A stretch of DNA of 64,000 nucleotides, from NCBI RefSeq assembly GCF_002252565.1, contig NZ_NPML01000018.1:124001-188000 (forward strand), written 5' to 3'. A program made the translations under genes and the position numbers. This document shows, in pieces, positions 18,013-27,119 of this stretch (within the stretch, counting starts at the first letter, position 1; each line of letters begins with the position of its first letter). The notes beneath the pieces were generated by a model, which saw only the letters and a program-made list of their open reading frames with translations, did no database searches and had not been told where the DNA came from. The stretch is from Petroclostridium xylanilyticum. Its GTDB lineage: Bacteria; Bacillota; Clostridia; SK-Y3.

Positions 18013-18331
18013 TTGAACATCTCCTATCTGCGAGAGGATAGCATTTGCTATTTCATACCCTATTACGTATAATATTCTACAGGAAAAGCAGTATATCCTT
18101 TATGCAAACTTATCCACATATACCATACAGGATTTGTAAATTTTTTATGCCCATCCCTGCAGCTATGCCGCTTCGGGAAATATGACAAAAAACTATAAAA
18201 TCATTGTTGATATTTTGTCTACATTGATTATAATAAATTATAATTCTTAAAATAATTTGATTAAGTCTTAATTTTTTTTAAGAAAATGGTATTATATTAA
18301 AAGACTAATTAAGTTAAAAGGTGGGTTAACT
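18013..18331. promoter_or_regulatory. Divergent promoter region between kinase and response regulator
   Basis: A 319-bp gene-free, AT-rich segment between two outward-facing genes. Near 18290 a TATTATAT stretch lies about 40 bp before the regulator start, a plausible -10. A matching -35 at normal spacing is not clear. A CTTAA..TTAAG inverted repeat around a T run lies just upstream of it. The regulator's ribosome site is AAAGGTGG. Confidence 0.5.
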
Positions 18332-19030
18332 ATGAATAATGCCAGAATTTTAATCACCGATGACGAAGAATGTGTTAGGACACTGATTAAAAAAAGTCTT
18401 GAACGAGAGAATATGAAAGTATTCCAGGCAAAAAGCGGCAAAGAAACTCTTAACATTTTGCAGGAGGAATCTTTTGATTTGATTATACTTGATGTCATGA
18501 TGGGTGACATGAATGGTTTCGATGTTTTGAAAGAAATAAGAAAAACTGATGTTCATACTCCTGTGATAATGTTAAGCGGAAGAGGTGAAGACTATGATAA
18601 AATTCTCGGTTTAGGCATGGGAGCGGATAATTATATAACAAAACCATTCAGCCCTGCCGTCCTGTGTGCACAGGTTCAAGCCATTATCCGAAGAAATAAG
18701 GAAATTATGAATGTAAAGGAAAATACAAAGAAACTCACCGTTGGTCCATTTGTTTTTAATTATAAAACTTATAAGTGCTACAAAAATAACGATGAACTTC
18801 CTCTTACATCTAAAGAAACAAAACTAATGAAATTTTTTATGGAAAATCCTAACCAGGTTTTTACAAAAGAACAGCTGTATCAAAATGTATGGGAAGATGC
18901 AATTGTCGATGATAACTCAATAATGGTGTATATAAGGCATTTGAGAGCTAAAATCGAAGATAATCCAGAAAAGCCAACCTACATTCAAACCGTCTGGGGA
19001 ATTGGATACAGGTTTTCAGTAGAAAGTTAG
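18332..19030 (+). CDS. OmpR/PhoB-family response regulator
   Basis: 232 residues: a receiver domain (about 1-120) with acidic pair DDE at 10-12, phospho-Asp54 in LIILDVMMGDMNG and the KPF motif, then a winged-helix DNA-binding domain ending VDDNSIMVYIRHLRAKIEDNP and GIGYRFSVES. It is transcribed away from the hybrid kinase, and the pair probably forms one signalling system. Regulation of the adjacent cit/tct genes is inferred from position only. A strong hairpin terminator follows its stop. Confidence 0.92.
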   Translation: MNNARILITDDEECVRTLIKKSLERENMKVFQAKSGKETLNILQEESFDLIILDVMMGDMNGFDVLKEIRKTDVHTPVIMLSGRGEDYDKILGLGMGADNYITKPFSPAVLCAQVQAIIRRNKEIMNVKENTKKLTVGPFVFNYKTYKCYKNNDELPLTSKETKLMKFFMENPNQVFTKEQLYQNVWEDAIVDDNSIMVYIRHLRAKIEDNPEKPTYIQTVWGIGYRFSVES

Positions 19031-19036
19031 ACAGTA

Positions 19037-19067
19037 AAGGCTTCCAGAATCTATATCTGGAAGCCTT
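19037..19067 (+). terminator. Rho-independent terminator after the response regulator
   Basis: A perfect 11-bp stem aaggcttccag / ctggaagcctt with a 9-nt loop, 7 bp after the stop codon. An A/T-rich tail containing ATTTTTATTT follows. Confidence 0.8.
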
Positions 19068-19215
19068 AAACAATGAAATTTTTATTTCTCTGATTGTTCT
19101 TTTCCCCACAGCACGTTTGCCGGTCTGCATAATTGAACGGCCATACTATCGGCTTCTCCATTTATTTTATAACTTTGCAGGAGTCTTTTAATTTTATTAT
19201 GACTATGACTTTTAG

Positions 19216-19395
19216 TCAGTAACCTATTGCCAACCGAACAGTTGTATTGTCTCCAATACAAAGGCTTTTGTGGCTGGAACTTTCCATGGCCTTGACCAGA
19301 AGCATTTGCAACGATACCTGGACGAATTTTGCTATAGGTTTAACCGTTATAACGCAAGAAAAAACACGACTGATTTGGAGTCATGTATTCAGTAA
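19216..19395 (+). pseudogene. IS1595 (ISXO2-like) transposase 3' remnant
   Basis: A 60-codon open frame without a start, containing VSNTKAFVAGTFHGL and KHLQRYLDEFCYRFNR, the C-terminal signature of IS1595-family DDE transposases. After that point the sequence departs from the family, so a frameshift or deletion is likely, and the upstream catalytic region is absent. It ends next to the stop codon of rlmH (19397-19399) on the opposite strand, and the loss of the last rlmH codons is probably connected to this insertion or its decay. Confidence 0.7.
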
Positions 19396-19396
19396 A

Positions 19397-19870
19397 TCAC
19401 GGTTCATTATTAAGAATTTTAAAAGCTCTGTATATTTGTTCTAATAAAATCAAGCGCATTAGTTGGTGGGGGAAGGTTAGTTTTGAGAAGCTTAAGTACA
19501 GGTCAGCCCGGTTTTTGACTTCTTGAGATAGGCCTACCGAGCCGCCGATGATGAAGGTGATGTTGCTTTTACCGGTAAGTGCAAGGTTTTCAATGGTCCC
19601 TGCCAGCTCAATGGAGTCTGGCTGCTTTCCTTCGATACAAAGGGCTATTGCATAGGTCCCTTCTTTTATCTGGTTTAAAATTTGTTGGCCTTCTTTTATC
19701 CGGACCAGTTCTTCTTGCTTTTCGCTGGCATTTTCGGGGATTTTTTCGTCGTTGAGTTCGATGATGTTAAGCTTGCAGTATTTGGATAGACGTTTAGTGT
19801 ACTCACTTATTCCGGTAGTTAGATATTTTTCTTTAATTTTGCCTATGGCAATAATGTTTATAGTCATCAT
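19397..19870 (-). CDS. rlmH: 23S rRNA (pseudouridine1915-N3)-methyltransferase RlmH, C-terminally clipped
   Basis: A 157-residue SPOUT methyltransferase that modifies helix 69 of 23S rRNA. The SAM-binding knot is intact: IIGGSVGLSQEVKNRADLYL and FSKLTFPHQLMRLILLEQIY. The family almost always ends in E(P/A)YH(K/R); here the frame stops at NNEP because TGA follows CCG, so the terminal Tyr-His-Lys is missing. Those residues belong to the active site region in known RlmH proteins, so activity is doubtful. The start is the ATG at 19870 (GGAGGG before it); the longer upstream open frame is repeat sequence. The 3' neighbour is an IS1595 remnant. Confidence 0.9.
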   Translation of the reverse strand: MMTINIIAIGKIKEKYLTTGISEYTKRLSKYCKLNIIELNDEKIPENASEKQEELVRIKEGQQILNQIKEGTYAIALCIEGKQPDSIELAGTIENLALTGKSNITFIIGGSVGLSQEVKNRADLYLSFSKLTFPHQLMRLILLEQIYRAFKILNNEP

Positions 19871-19941
19871 GATAAACCCTCCAGGAAACGCGGGAGAAGC
19901 ACGGGGACATTTTCCAGTAATACATTTGCCCAGATGAGTAC

Positions 19942-20050
19942 CATCATGTATTCCATGTACTGCCGTCGGCTTATACCGGCATCCGTGCCGGGATAAGCCT
20001 AAAATCACCCTCCATGGTGATTTTCCGGCTGCAACATTCCATACATGATG
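19942..20050. repeat. Nested inverted repeat (three-way, T-shaped fold) between walJ and rlmH
   Basis: An outer 10-bp stem, catcatgtat (19942-19951) with atacatgatg (20041-20050), encloses two further hairpins. One is ggcttat..ataagcc with inner ccggca/tgccgg (19968-19999); the other is aaaatcacc/ggtgatttt (20001-20024). A GAACCGTCCCC motif flanks it on the walJ side (near 20096-20106). It is noncoding in any sensible frame. It could be a structured RNA or a miniature palindromic element. Confidence 0.75.
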
Positions 20051-20127
20051 GTGCTTATCCCCACCAGGTTTATTGGAAATGCTCATGTGACAGGAGAACC
20101 GTCCCCATGTCTCCTCCATGTCTCCTC

Positions 20128-20919
20128 CTAAAGATTATAAACTTTGCTCCTTGTTTCTCTTTCTGCGACATCTAATAAAACATCTTTTCCCACTTTTATT
20201 TTTCTGCTTTCCAGTGCGTTATATACGGTTTGATAGGCGAGTTGGGGAAAATTGTTCTCTTTGCTGAGATGGCCGAGGAGGAAACGGGTGGTTCCTTTGG
20301 TGGCGAGGTGGGCTGCCAGTTCTCCTGCGGCTTCGTTGGAGAGATGACCTCTTGCCCCCAGTATCCTTTGTTTTAAATAGTAGGGATAAGAACCGCATTT
20401 CAACATTTCTGTGTCATGGTTGGATTCTATAAGGATCATCTGGCTCCCTTCCAGGTACGAGGTTAACTCCGCATTCACATGGCCTATATCAGTCGCTAAG
20501 GTAATCTTTGTATTATCTATATAGAAATTATATCCTACGGGTTCAGCAGCGTCATGAGGAATGGAAAAGGGGTGGATGCATATGTCTCTTATGCAAAAGT
20601 CTTCATGGGTATTAAAATATCTTTTGTTATCCGGTTTGATATTCCCTATCTCATTTTCCATGCCTGTCCAGGTGTTTTCGTTAGCGTATATGGGTATGTT
20701 GTACCGACGGGACATGATGCCTATGGCATGGGTATGGTCGCGGTGTTCATGGGTTACCAGAATGGCATCGATTTGCGAAGCGTCTACGTCGATACTCGCT
20801 AAAGAAGCGGCAATACGCTTGCCGCTTACTCCACAGTCGATTAATATTTTGGCGTTACCACTGGCTATGTATATGGCATTGCCGCTGCTGCCGCTGAATA
20901 AAGAACAAAAAGTTATCAT
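20128..20919 (-). CDS. walJ: WalJ/YycJ/VicX metallo-beta-lactamase-fold hydrolase
   Basis: 263 residues with the metallo-beta-lactamase metal motif THEHRDH at 56-62, preceded by SLFSGSSGNAIYI and ILIDCGVSGKRI. WalJ belongs to the WalRK locus in Firmicutes and is linked to cell-wall and DNA-repair coordination; its substrate is not settled. It is the last gene of the wal block before the palindromic spacer. The ATG at 20919 follows AAAGGGAA. The order here is walR-walK-(165 aa protein)-yycH-yycI-murA-walJ. Confidence 0.93.
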   Translation of the reverse strand: MITFCSLFSGSSGNAIYIASGNAKILIDCGVSGKRIAASLASIDVDASQIDAILVTHEHRDHTHAIGIMSRRYNIPIYANENTWTGMENEIGNIKPDNKRYFNTHEDFCIRDICIHPFSIPHDAAEPVGYNFYIDNTKITLATDIGHVNAELTSYLEGSQMILIESNHDTEMLKCGSYPYYLKQRILGARGHLSNEAAGELAAHLATKGTTRFLLGHLSKENNFPQLAYQTVYNALESRKIKVGKDVLLDVAERETRSKVYNL

Positions 20920-20994
20920 TGTAATTCCCTTTCGTCTATTGAATTGAATCTTTCCTACTCTGTCCGTCTAATGGTTCTTCGACATTTGCACCTG

Positions 20995-21015
20995 CGAAAC
21001 CACTGAAAAAGTGCC
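20995..21015 (+). repeat. Dispersed ~20-bp repeat unit CGAAACCACTGAAAAAGTGCC
   Basis: The same unit occurs inverted at 27905-27924 and, with two or three changes, at 52301-52320. All three copies lie between genes, and here it sits between murA and walJ. It is either a shared intergenic element or part of larger decayed palindromes. Confidence 0.65.
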
Positions 21016-21019
21016 TCTG

Positions 21020-22276
21020 TTAAACTTTAACCCTTTTGATATTCGCACCGAGTTTTACCAGCTTTGCTTCGAAATTTTCATATCCCCGGTCGATATGTTT
21101 TAGGTCGCAGATTTCGGTGGTACCGTCAGCGACCAGGCCGGCGATGACCATGGCAGCACCGGCGCGGAGGTCGGTGGCCTTTACGGGACAACCGGATAAG
21201 CGTTGAATTCCTTCAATGATAGCGATTCTTCCTTCTACTTTGATATTTGCGCCCATGCGTTTCAACTCATCAACGTATTGGAACCGGGAATCCCAGACAC
21301 CTTCTGTGACAATGCTGGTACCTTCAGCGATAGACAGCAAAACTACAATAGGAGGCTGCAAGTCCGTTGGGAATCCGGGATATGGCAATGTTTTCACGTT
21401 CGCTTTGGTAAGTTTTCCAGTTCTCCATACCCTTACAGCATCATCGTACTCTTCTACGCTTACATTCATCTCTATAAGCTTTGCAGTAATGGATTCCAGA
21501 TGCTTGGGAATTACATTTTTAATTAGGACGTCGCCTCCTGAAGCTGCTGCTGCAATCATGAAAGTCCCTGCCTCTATCTGGTCAGGAATGACGGAATATG
21601 TACCACCGGTTAACTTTTTTACCCCTTTTATTTTTATCACATCAGTCCCGGCACCTTTTACATTAGCCCCCATGGCATTTAAAAAGTTTGCTACATCGAC
21701 AATATGGGGTTCCTTCGCTGCATTTTCAATGATGGTAACACCCTCGGCTTTTACCGCTGCAAGCATGACATTGATGGTTGCTCCAACACTGACCACATCC
21801 ATATATATTTGAGCAGCTGTTAATTTACCGGTTGAAGCATGTATAATCCCATGATCCATCTCAACCTTTACCCCTAGTGCTTCAAAGCCTTTTATGTGCT
21901 GGTCAATGGGTCTTACACCAAAGTCACATCCACCTGGAAATGCTACTTCCGCTTTATTAAAGCGTCCCAGCAATGCTCCTAACAAATAATAGGAAGCCCG
22001 CATCTTTTTTACCATCTCGTACGGAGCGGTATAGCGGTCCACTTTTGAACAATCTATTTCTATTGTATTCTTGTTTATGTACTCAACTCTGGCGCCTAGC
22101 TGCGCCAGCATATCTATAATAACTGTCACATCTTTTATGTCGGGAACATTTTCAATCCTGCATACACCTTCAACTAAAAGTGCTGCAGGAATAATGGCAA
22201 CTACTGCATTTTTTGCGCCACTTATCGTTACTTCTCCAGTTAGTTTATTACCTCCGGTTATAAGGAGTTTCTCCAA
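21020..22276 (-). CDS. murA: UDP-N-acetylglucosamine 1-carboxyvinyltransferase
   Basis: A 418-residue MurA, catalysing the first committed step of peptidoglycan synthesis with phosphoenolpyruvate. The catalytic cysteine loop is [15 protein letters not shown] (Cys117 from this start), and the N-terminus [20 protein letters not shown] is typical. The TTG at 22276 is chosen because it gives the family start MEKLLITGG and has AGGTG 6 nt upstream; a GTG at 22285 is too close to the ribosome site. Its place inside the wal block ties wall-precursor synthesis to the WalRK regulon. Many Firmicutes have two MurA copies; this may be one of them. Confidence 0.94.
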   Translation of the reverse strand: MEKLLITGGNKLTGEVTISGAKNAVVAIIPAALLVEGVCRIENVPDIKDVTVIIDMLAQLGARVEYINKNTIEIDCSKVDRYTAPYEMVKKMRASYYLLGALLGRFNKAEVAFPGGCDFGVRPIDQHIKGFEALGVKVEMDHGIIHASTGKLTAAQIYMDVVSVGATINVMLAAVKAEGVTIIENAAKEPHIVDVANFLNAMGANVKGAGTDVIKIKGVKKLTGGTYSVIPDQIEAGTFMIAAAASGGDVLIKNVIPKHLESITAKLIEMNVSVEEYDDAVRVWRTGKLTKANVKTLPYPGFPTDLQPPIVVLLSIAEGTSIVTEGVWDSRFQYVDELKRMGANIKVEGRIAIIEGIQRLSGCPVKATDLRAGAAMVIAGLVADGTTEICDLKHIDRGYENFEAKLVKLGANIKRVKV

Positions 22277-22321
22277 GATGAGCACCTACCCTCATTAAAT
22301 TCAACAGGTATATTATAGCAC

Positions 22322-23185
22322 TTAACTTGAGGATTTTAAAGAAGAATTTTTAATGTAGTTTCCTGTCGTTGCCTCATAATAGTACACTTGCCCGTCGTCA
22401 GTGGTAATTCGCCATGCAGGGATGGCAGTGGTTTCTTTAATGTACGAATTTTTAGGGTCGACGCGGTGGTACCCGAGGGAAATATCAGTAACCGTTAGTT
22501 TTCTATCTTTTGGACGCTCATCATTGCGCAGGAAGTCTATAAGAATACCTGTTACATGACGTATGGGCAGTTTTTCCGTAGTGAATTTTTTAGGTATCAG
22601 CCAATATCCTTCCATTGAGATAAGGCCTTGAGGGGTAAGGATAACTGTAATATAATTCTCAAATATTTCGCGGCCTGAAAATTCCTGATAAAAAGTCACA
22701 GAATATTTTTCATCACCCTGTCTTTGTACCTTGGCAGTTACAACATACTTTAAGTGTGCCCCAAATTTTTCCAGTTCCTTCTTCGCGTAATTTTCTGCAG
22801 TGAGCTCATTTAAATCACTAATTGTTTGGGAAGGCGCTTCATCGCTGTAGGAAAATTCGCACCCACGTATCGCTAATGTTTTTTTGTCCAAAGTGTATTT
22901 ATCACCTTGCTGTTTAAAACCGTCTCCAAGTATTTTTGCTGCTAAAGCTTTAGGGTCCTGTTCAGGATTTACCATTTCCAGCAAGGGCAAATTATGCATT
23001 TTTGTAGGTATGATATTCTTTTCAATTTCTATATTATTTCTTTTTAACACTTGTACAGTATCCTCTACTGTCTCGGAACTGATAGTTATAGTCCGGTTTA
23101 CCGAAACCATCATACTGACAAGCAGAAAAATATTTATACATAAAAATAATATAATTAAAATTGTTTTAACTCTAGACCAATACAT
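22322..23185 (-). CDS. yycI: WalRK regulatory membrane protein YycI
   Basis: 287 residues: a short cytoplasmic N-terminus, one transmembrane helix (about 8-28) and an extracytoplasmic YycI-type domain made of two similar halves. YycI and YycH bind WalK at the membrane and tune its activity. It lies 16 bp downstream of yycH in the same direction. Sequence conservation is weak in this family, so the call relies on topology, the C-terminal WRITTDDGQVYYYEATTG motif (a YycI/PepSY-like strand pattern) and position. Confidence 0.85.
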   Translation of the reverse strand: MYWSRVKTILIILFLCINIFLLVSMMVSVNRTITISSETVEDTVQVLKRNNIEIEKNIIPTKMHNLPLLEMVNPEQDPKALAAKILGDGFKQQGDKYTLDKKTLAIRGCEFSYSDEAPSQTISDLNELTAENYAKKELEKFGAHLKYVVTAKVQRQGDEKYSVTFYQEFSGREIFENYITVILTPQGLISMEGYWLIPKKFTTEKLPIRHVTGILIDFLRNDERPKDRKLTVTDISLGYHRVDPKNSYIKETTAIPAWRITTDDGQVYYYEATTGNYIKNSSLKSSS

Positions 23186-23201
23186 AAATACTTCCCTCTA
23201 A

Positions 23202-24668
23202 TCATTTTTTCCCTACCGGTATGGTTAACCGTTTCCCGGTCCCTTCTATCCGGAAGTTCCACCTAGGCTGCAATATGTCTTCGCCGCTGCTTTCCTCATA
23301 ACCTAAAAATAAGTCTGTTATTGTAATGTCATCCTGCTTTGCATCAATTTTTTTATAAATATTGTCTAATACGTACGGCATCGACACTCCTACTTCCACC
23401 GGTTTTACCTCTTCATAGTTTCTCAAATAGTGCCGATAGCTCTTTAAGGTTCCATTCACTACTTCTACTTTTATTGCATCCTGTATTTTGCCATTATCTA
23501 AACTCATAGTAATAGGTAATCCACCATAAAAATAGTTAAAAATAAATTGATAGGTACCAGGTTTATTTTGGTCTTCGGCAGCTGATGACAGCTGAATTTC
23601 CTGGTTTACATTTTCTATGCCTTTAATAAATTTTACAACCATATCCCAAGATTCCCGGAATGAAGGCATATTGTTGCCACCCGCAGGCGGTACAGGTGCC
23701 AATTTCAAACCTTTCCCCCCCTCGATAGCGTCGTATTCAATCAGTCCATCCGGATGAATTTTAAGGGTGCTGTAGTTTTCTACATACACAATGGTATTAT
23801 CCATTTCGGTATACTTGCGAAGGCTATTTGAACTATATTTGAATGCCTTCAAAATATCCTTTATATCATGCTCAGATTTTACAGGGTTATTACTTTTTAA
23901 TACTTTCAGATTTTGTTTATCAATTGGAATTAATACTCCCGAATCTACAACAACCTTCGTAAGCTTGGATTTTTTGTCAAGAGGTATTTCAAAAGAAAAT
24001 TTGTAACGGTTGGAAGGTGCAGTTGCATGTTTCTCAAGCAAGTTATTTAACCGTGTCCTATCATAATTTAGATTAAACTTGCCTATCGAACCATTGCTGA
24101 AGTTCTTTATATAAAATGTTATATCATTGGAGATACTATCTCCCGGTACCAATATTAGTTCTTTTATATCTTTAATATAAGTTGAAAGAGGTGTTTCCTT
24201 TATACCAAAGAATTGACCTAGAAGTTTGGTCTTATATGGAGCTCGAAGGTCAACATAAATCGACTTTGTTTTCAACACATTAAACCATTCATCCGTAGCA
24301 GCCGCTGCCTGGTATTTTACCCCCTCTTCACTCCTTAAAAGCTGCTCAAAAGCTCTGGAAATCTCACTTAAGTATTGTGCATAAAGATTATCTCCATTAA
24401 TGTATACAGTTCTAAAACTTCCATAATTTACTACAATTCTTTGCGGTGTATAGAAGTAGCTATCAATTGTTGGGCCTTTATGGTCCTGCCCGGAAGACCA
24501 CGATACCTTTTTTAATACCGCTTGGACTAATTCGTTATTTTCCCACTTAACAAAAAAATTATAGTCCTGGGACCATAATTTTTCACTAAGCCATATTTGC
24601 GCTGTAAGAAAAATACTGCTTAACACAAGCAAAATAAGTACTATTGTTTTTATTTTATCATTTTTCAA
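23202..24668 (-). CDS. yycH: WalRK regulatory membrane protein YycH
   Basis: About 488 residues with an N-terminal transmembrane helix (IVLILLVLSSIFLTAQIWLS) followed by a large extracytoplasmic region, the layout of YycH. The segment SEKLWSQDYNFF after the helix corresponds to the conserved post-membrane stretch of the family. The TTG at 24668 is preferred to the TTG at 24677 because AGGAG sits too close to the latter; either is possible. It is placed between the 165-residue secreted protein and yycI. Confidence 0.85.
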   Translation of the reverse strand: MKNDKIKTIVLILLVLSSIFLTAQIWLSEKLWSQDYNFFVKWENNELVQAVLKKVSWSSGQDHKGPTIDSYFYTPQRIVVNYGSFRTVYINGDNLYAQYLSEISRAFEQLLRSEEGVKYQAAAATDEWFNVLKTKSIYVDLRAPYKTKLLGQFFGIKETPLSTYIKDIKELILVPGDSISNDITFYIKNFSNGSIGKFNLNYDRTRLNNLLEKHATAPSNRYKFSFEIPLDKKSKLTKVVVDSGVLIPIDKQNLKVLKSNNPVKSEHDIKDILKAFKYSSNSLRKYTEMDNTIVYVENYSTLKIHPDGLIEYDAIEGGKGLKLAPVPPAGGNNMPSFRESWDMVVKFIKGIENVNQEIQLSSAAEDQNKPGTYQFIFNYFYGGLPITMSLDNGKIQDAIKVEVVNGTLKSYRHYLRNYEEVKPVEVGVSMPYVLDNIYKKIDAKQDDITITDLFLGYEESSGEDILQPRWNFRIEGTGKRLTIPVGKK

Positions 24669-24708
24669 TCCTATCAATCTCCTACTTTATGCTGTGAGAT
24701 TGCCGCGT

Positions 24709-25206
24709 CTATTTTTTTATGTTATCTATAAAATTTTTGATATCCTTGAAACCAATTGTAAGGTCTTTAATTGTGTTTAAAAATCCTTTTTTAAATGTAA
24801 TATTTAACTTCTCAACCTGGTACGTTTTTTCATTCTTTTCAGCCCTCAGGGCAAACTTATTGTTTCCGTCCGACAGTTCAATCTCATCCATAAGCAGTCC
24901 GGATGCTCCTATCTGCCATTCAACCGGTTTCAGCTTGCCATCTTCCTGGATAAGTATCTTTTTATACTTGTTATCGGCACTGCTATATACATAGAGGGTA
25001 ACAATTACTCCCTCCTGCCCGGAACCAGACAATATATAACTTTTTTCAAAAGTTACAATTTCCTCACCGGTAGGATTATTTAAAATAATTAAGTCCGTAG
25101 CATTACCCTTATCATCCGCCGCCATTTCATCCGGTGCTGCAAAACCAGTAACTGCTATTGATAGTATAAATGCTATTATAATAGCCTGGAATAAACGTTT
25201 AATCAT
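24709..25206 (-). CDS. Secreted protein of unknown function in the wal locus
   Basis: 165 residues, not assigned to a family. It has a clear Sec signal peptide (IIIAFILSIAVTGFAA, cleavage near residue 24), then a small beta-rich domain (VTFEKSYILSGSGQEGVIVT) and a helical C-terminus ending KDIKNFIDNIKK. It lies between walK and yycH, on the same strand, with GGGGTGA before the ATG. Its position suggests an extracellular accessory of WalK or a cell-wall protein co-regulated by the system. It is not one of the classical walRKHIJ genes. Confidence 0.8.
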   Translation of the reverse strand: MIKRLFQAIIIAFILSIAVTGFAAPDEMAADDKGNATDLIILNNPTGEEIVTFEKSYILSGSGQEGVIVTLYVYSSADNKYKKILIQEDGKLKPVEWQIGASGLLMDEIELSDGNNKFALRAEKNEKTYQVEKLNITFKKGFLNTIKDLTIGFKDIKNFIDNIKK

Positions 25207-25291
25207 ATTTTCACCCCATTGTACATAGCTTTACATACTATTATTTATATTTATTATACATGAGAATTGTTACAATTTGTTTACATGCGAA

Positions 25292-27058
25292 TTAAGAAAA
25301 ATTTACATTCTTTTCATCCTGCGTAACAGGCAGCTTAATGATTACTTCAGTCCCTTGGTCCTGCTCACTGTCTATACTGATAGTTCCGCCGTGCGCCGTT
25401 ACGATCTCTTTTGCAATTGCCAGCCCCAGTCCGGTACCTCCCAATTCTCTTGAACGGGCTTTATCTACCCTGTAAAATCTTTCAAATATTCTTGGCAGGT
25501 CCTCTTTAGGTATGCCAATACCATTATCTTTAATTTTAACATAAACTTCGTTATATATGTATCCTGCAAAAATAGAAATTTGTCCCCCATTTGGTGTATA
25601 TTTTATGGCATTTGTAATTACATTTTTGAGGACTTGTTCTATTCTGTCCCTGTCCGCATAAATTTCCGGCATGTCCGTTGTTGAGGTAAAAGTAAGGGTA
25701 TGTCCTTGGCTTTTTGCACTTAATGATAGTTTTTCTACCACTTCTGCAATTAATTGTTTAAGAGAAAAGTAAGTTTTATTCCACCGCGTCTGCTTGTGGT
25801 CCAGCCGCGAGAGGGTCAGCAAATCTTTTACCAATCTGGTCATTCTGTCCGATTCATTATTTACTACTTTCAGAAAATGCATTGCTGTTTCCCTGTCTTC
25901 CAATGCTCCTTCAAGCAGCGTTTCTGTATAACTTTTAATGGAAGTGAGCGGCGTACGGAGCTCATGGGATACATTTGCTACAAATTCACGCCTTGCCGCA
26001 TCAAGTTTCTGCTGCTCGGTGACATCCTGAAGTACTACTACCACACCGCCTGCCTTTTCTTTTTCTACCTTAAAAGCGGCAAAGTATGCTCTAAGGTGCA
26101 GACCATTTGTATTTATTTCCCTTTCAATTGTATTCCAGTGTTCCAGGTACAGAAGGTCACCCATAGAAATGTCCACTTCGAGGCTTTTAAAAAAGTCATC
26201 AAATACAATATCTTCAACTGCATCAATCCCAAGCATCCTTTTGGATGCAGGATTTGCATGTATTACTTTTCCACCGGTATTAAAGGCTATAACACCATCT
26301 GTCATGTATAACAGTATTGTCTCTACCTTATTTTTTTCACTGGCTATCTCCTCCAGAGTATACTTTAACTCGGCAGCCATGTAGTTAAAGGCATTGGTGA
26401 GTTTACCAATTTCATCTTCTGATTTTACTTCTATGACTTGTTCAAAATCTCCTTTTGCCATTTTTTCAGCCTTACGTGTGAGGCTTGCAATAGGAGTAGT
26501 AATGGTACTGGAAAGGAAAAATCCTAAAACAATAGAGATTGCCAAACCAAAAAACAAAGCCTGAAAAATAATATTAAAAAGCTCTTGCATCATATCTTTG
26601 AGGTCATTTTTTTCATCTTTAATATATATAATATACCTTACTTCACCATCCACCAGTATCGGAATGGCATAATCCACATAATCACGGCCTGTCCATACCT
26701 CCGTGCCTTTCTTACCATTCATTGCAGAAATAATATTATCGGTTTTTTCAAGCCTTTCCGCTAATTCCATATTGGAAGATGCAAGAACTCCCCCCAATCC
26801 GTTCAGAATAAAATAATTTCTGTAAGTATCTATACCAAGCCTGCCTATATAGGACTTTAATTTGGCTTCCATCTGTTCTATATTTGCTGCAGCTTTTGTA
26901 AAATCTTCATTATTAAATACACTGTCCATCTTGTTTTTAAAGTCGTTGTGATAGAAACTGGTAACACTTTTTAACAAAAATGTCCCTACAACAATCATCA
27001 CCGAGACAACAAGAAGGACAAACATGGCAACAAGTTTCCATTGAATACTTTTAAACAT
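25292..27058 (-). CDS. walK: Sensor histidine kinase WalK (YycG)
   Basis: 588 residues with the full WalK layout: transmembrane helix (about 8-30), extracytoplasmic Cache-like sensor, second helix (about 165-187), HAMP, PAS (about 250-350), HisKA with FVANVSHELRTPLTSIKSY, and HATPase with DNGIGIPKEDLPRIFERFYR and GGTGLGLAIAKEI. It controls autolysins and wall turnover through WalR. It follows walR by 61 bp. The ATG at 27058 is the natural start (MFKSIQWKL). Confidence 0.94.
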   Translation of the reverse strand: MFKSIQWKLVAMFVLLVVSVMIVVGTFLLKSVTSFYHNDFKNKMDSVFNNEDFTKAAANIEQMEAKLKSYIGRLGIDTYRNYFILNGLGGVLASSNMELAERLEKTDNIISAMNGKKGTEVWTGRDYVDYAIPILVDGEVRYIIYIKDEKNDLKDMMQELFNIIFQALFFGLAISIVLGFFLSSTITTPIASLTRKAEKMAKGDFEQVIEVKSEDEIGKLTNAFNYMAAELKYTLEEIASEKNKVETILLYMTDGVIAFNTGGKVIHANPASKRMLGIDAVEDIVFDDFFKSLEVDISMGDLLYLEHWNTIEREINTNGLHLRAYFAAFKVEKEKAGGVVVVLQDVTEQQKLDAARREFVANVSHELRTPLTSIKSYTETLLEGALEDRETAMHFLKVVNNESDRMTRLVKDLLTLSRLDHKQTRWNKTYFSLKQLIAEVVEKLSLSAKSQGHTLTFTSTTDMPEIYADRDRIEQVLKNVITNAIKYTPNGGQISIFAGYIYNEVYVKIKDNGIGIPKEDLPRIFERFYRVDKARSRELGGTGLGLAIAKEIVTAHGGTISIDSEQDQGTEVIIKLPVTQDEKNVNFS

Positions 27059-27119
27059 TTCAGATCACCTATTTTTCAAACTGCCATACCGGAACAAATA
27101 ATGATGAAAATAGCGCTGA

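Noticed and set aside
19068..19250. Minus-strand open frame ending ..LCRPANVLWGKEQSEK at 19082
   Set aside because: It reads like a protein tail, but there is no good start or ribosome site, no family match I can name, and it overlaps the IS1595 remnant on the other strand.
19871..20119. N-terminal extension of RlmH to 20119
   Set aside because: The extra codons run through the nested palindrome and encode no known domain; the ATG at 19870 has GGAGGG and gives the family length.
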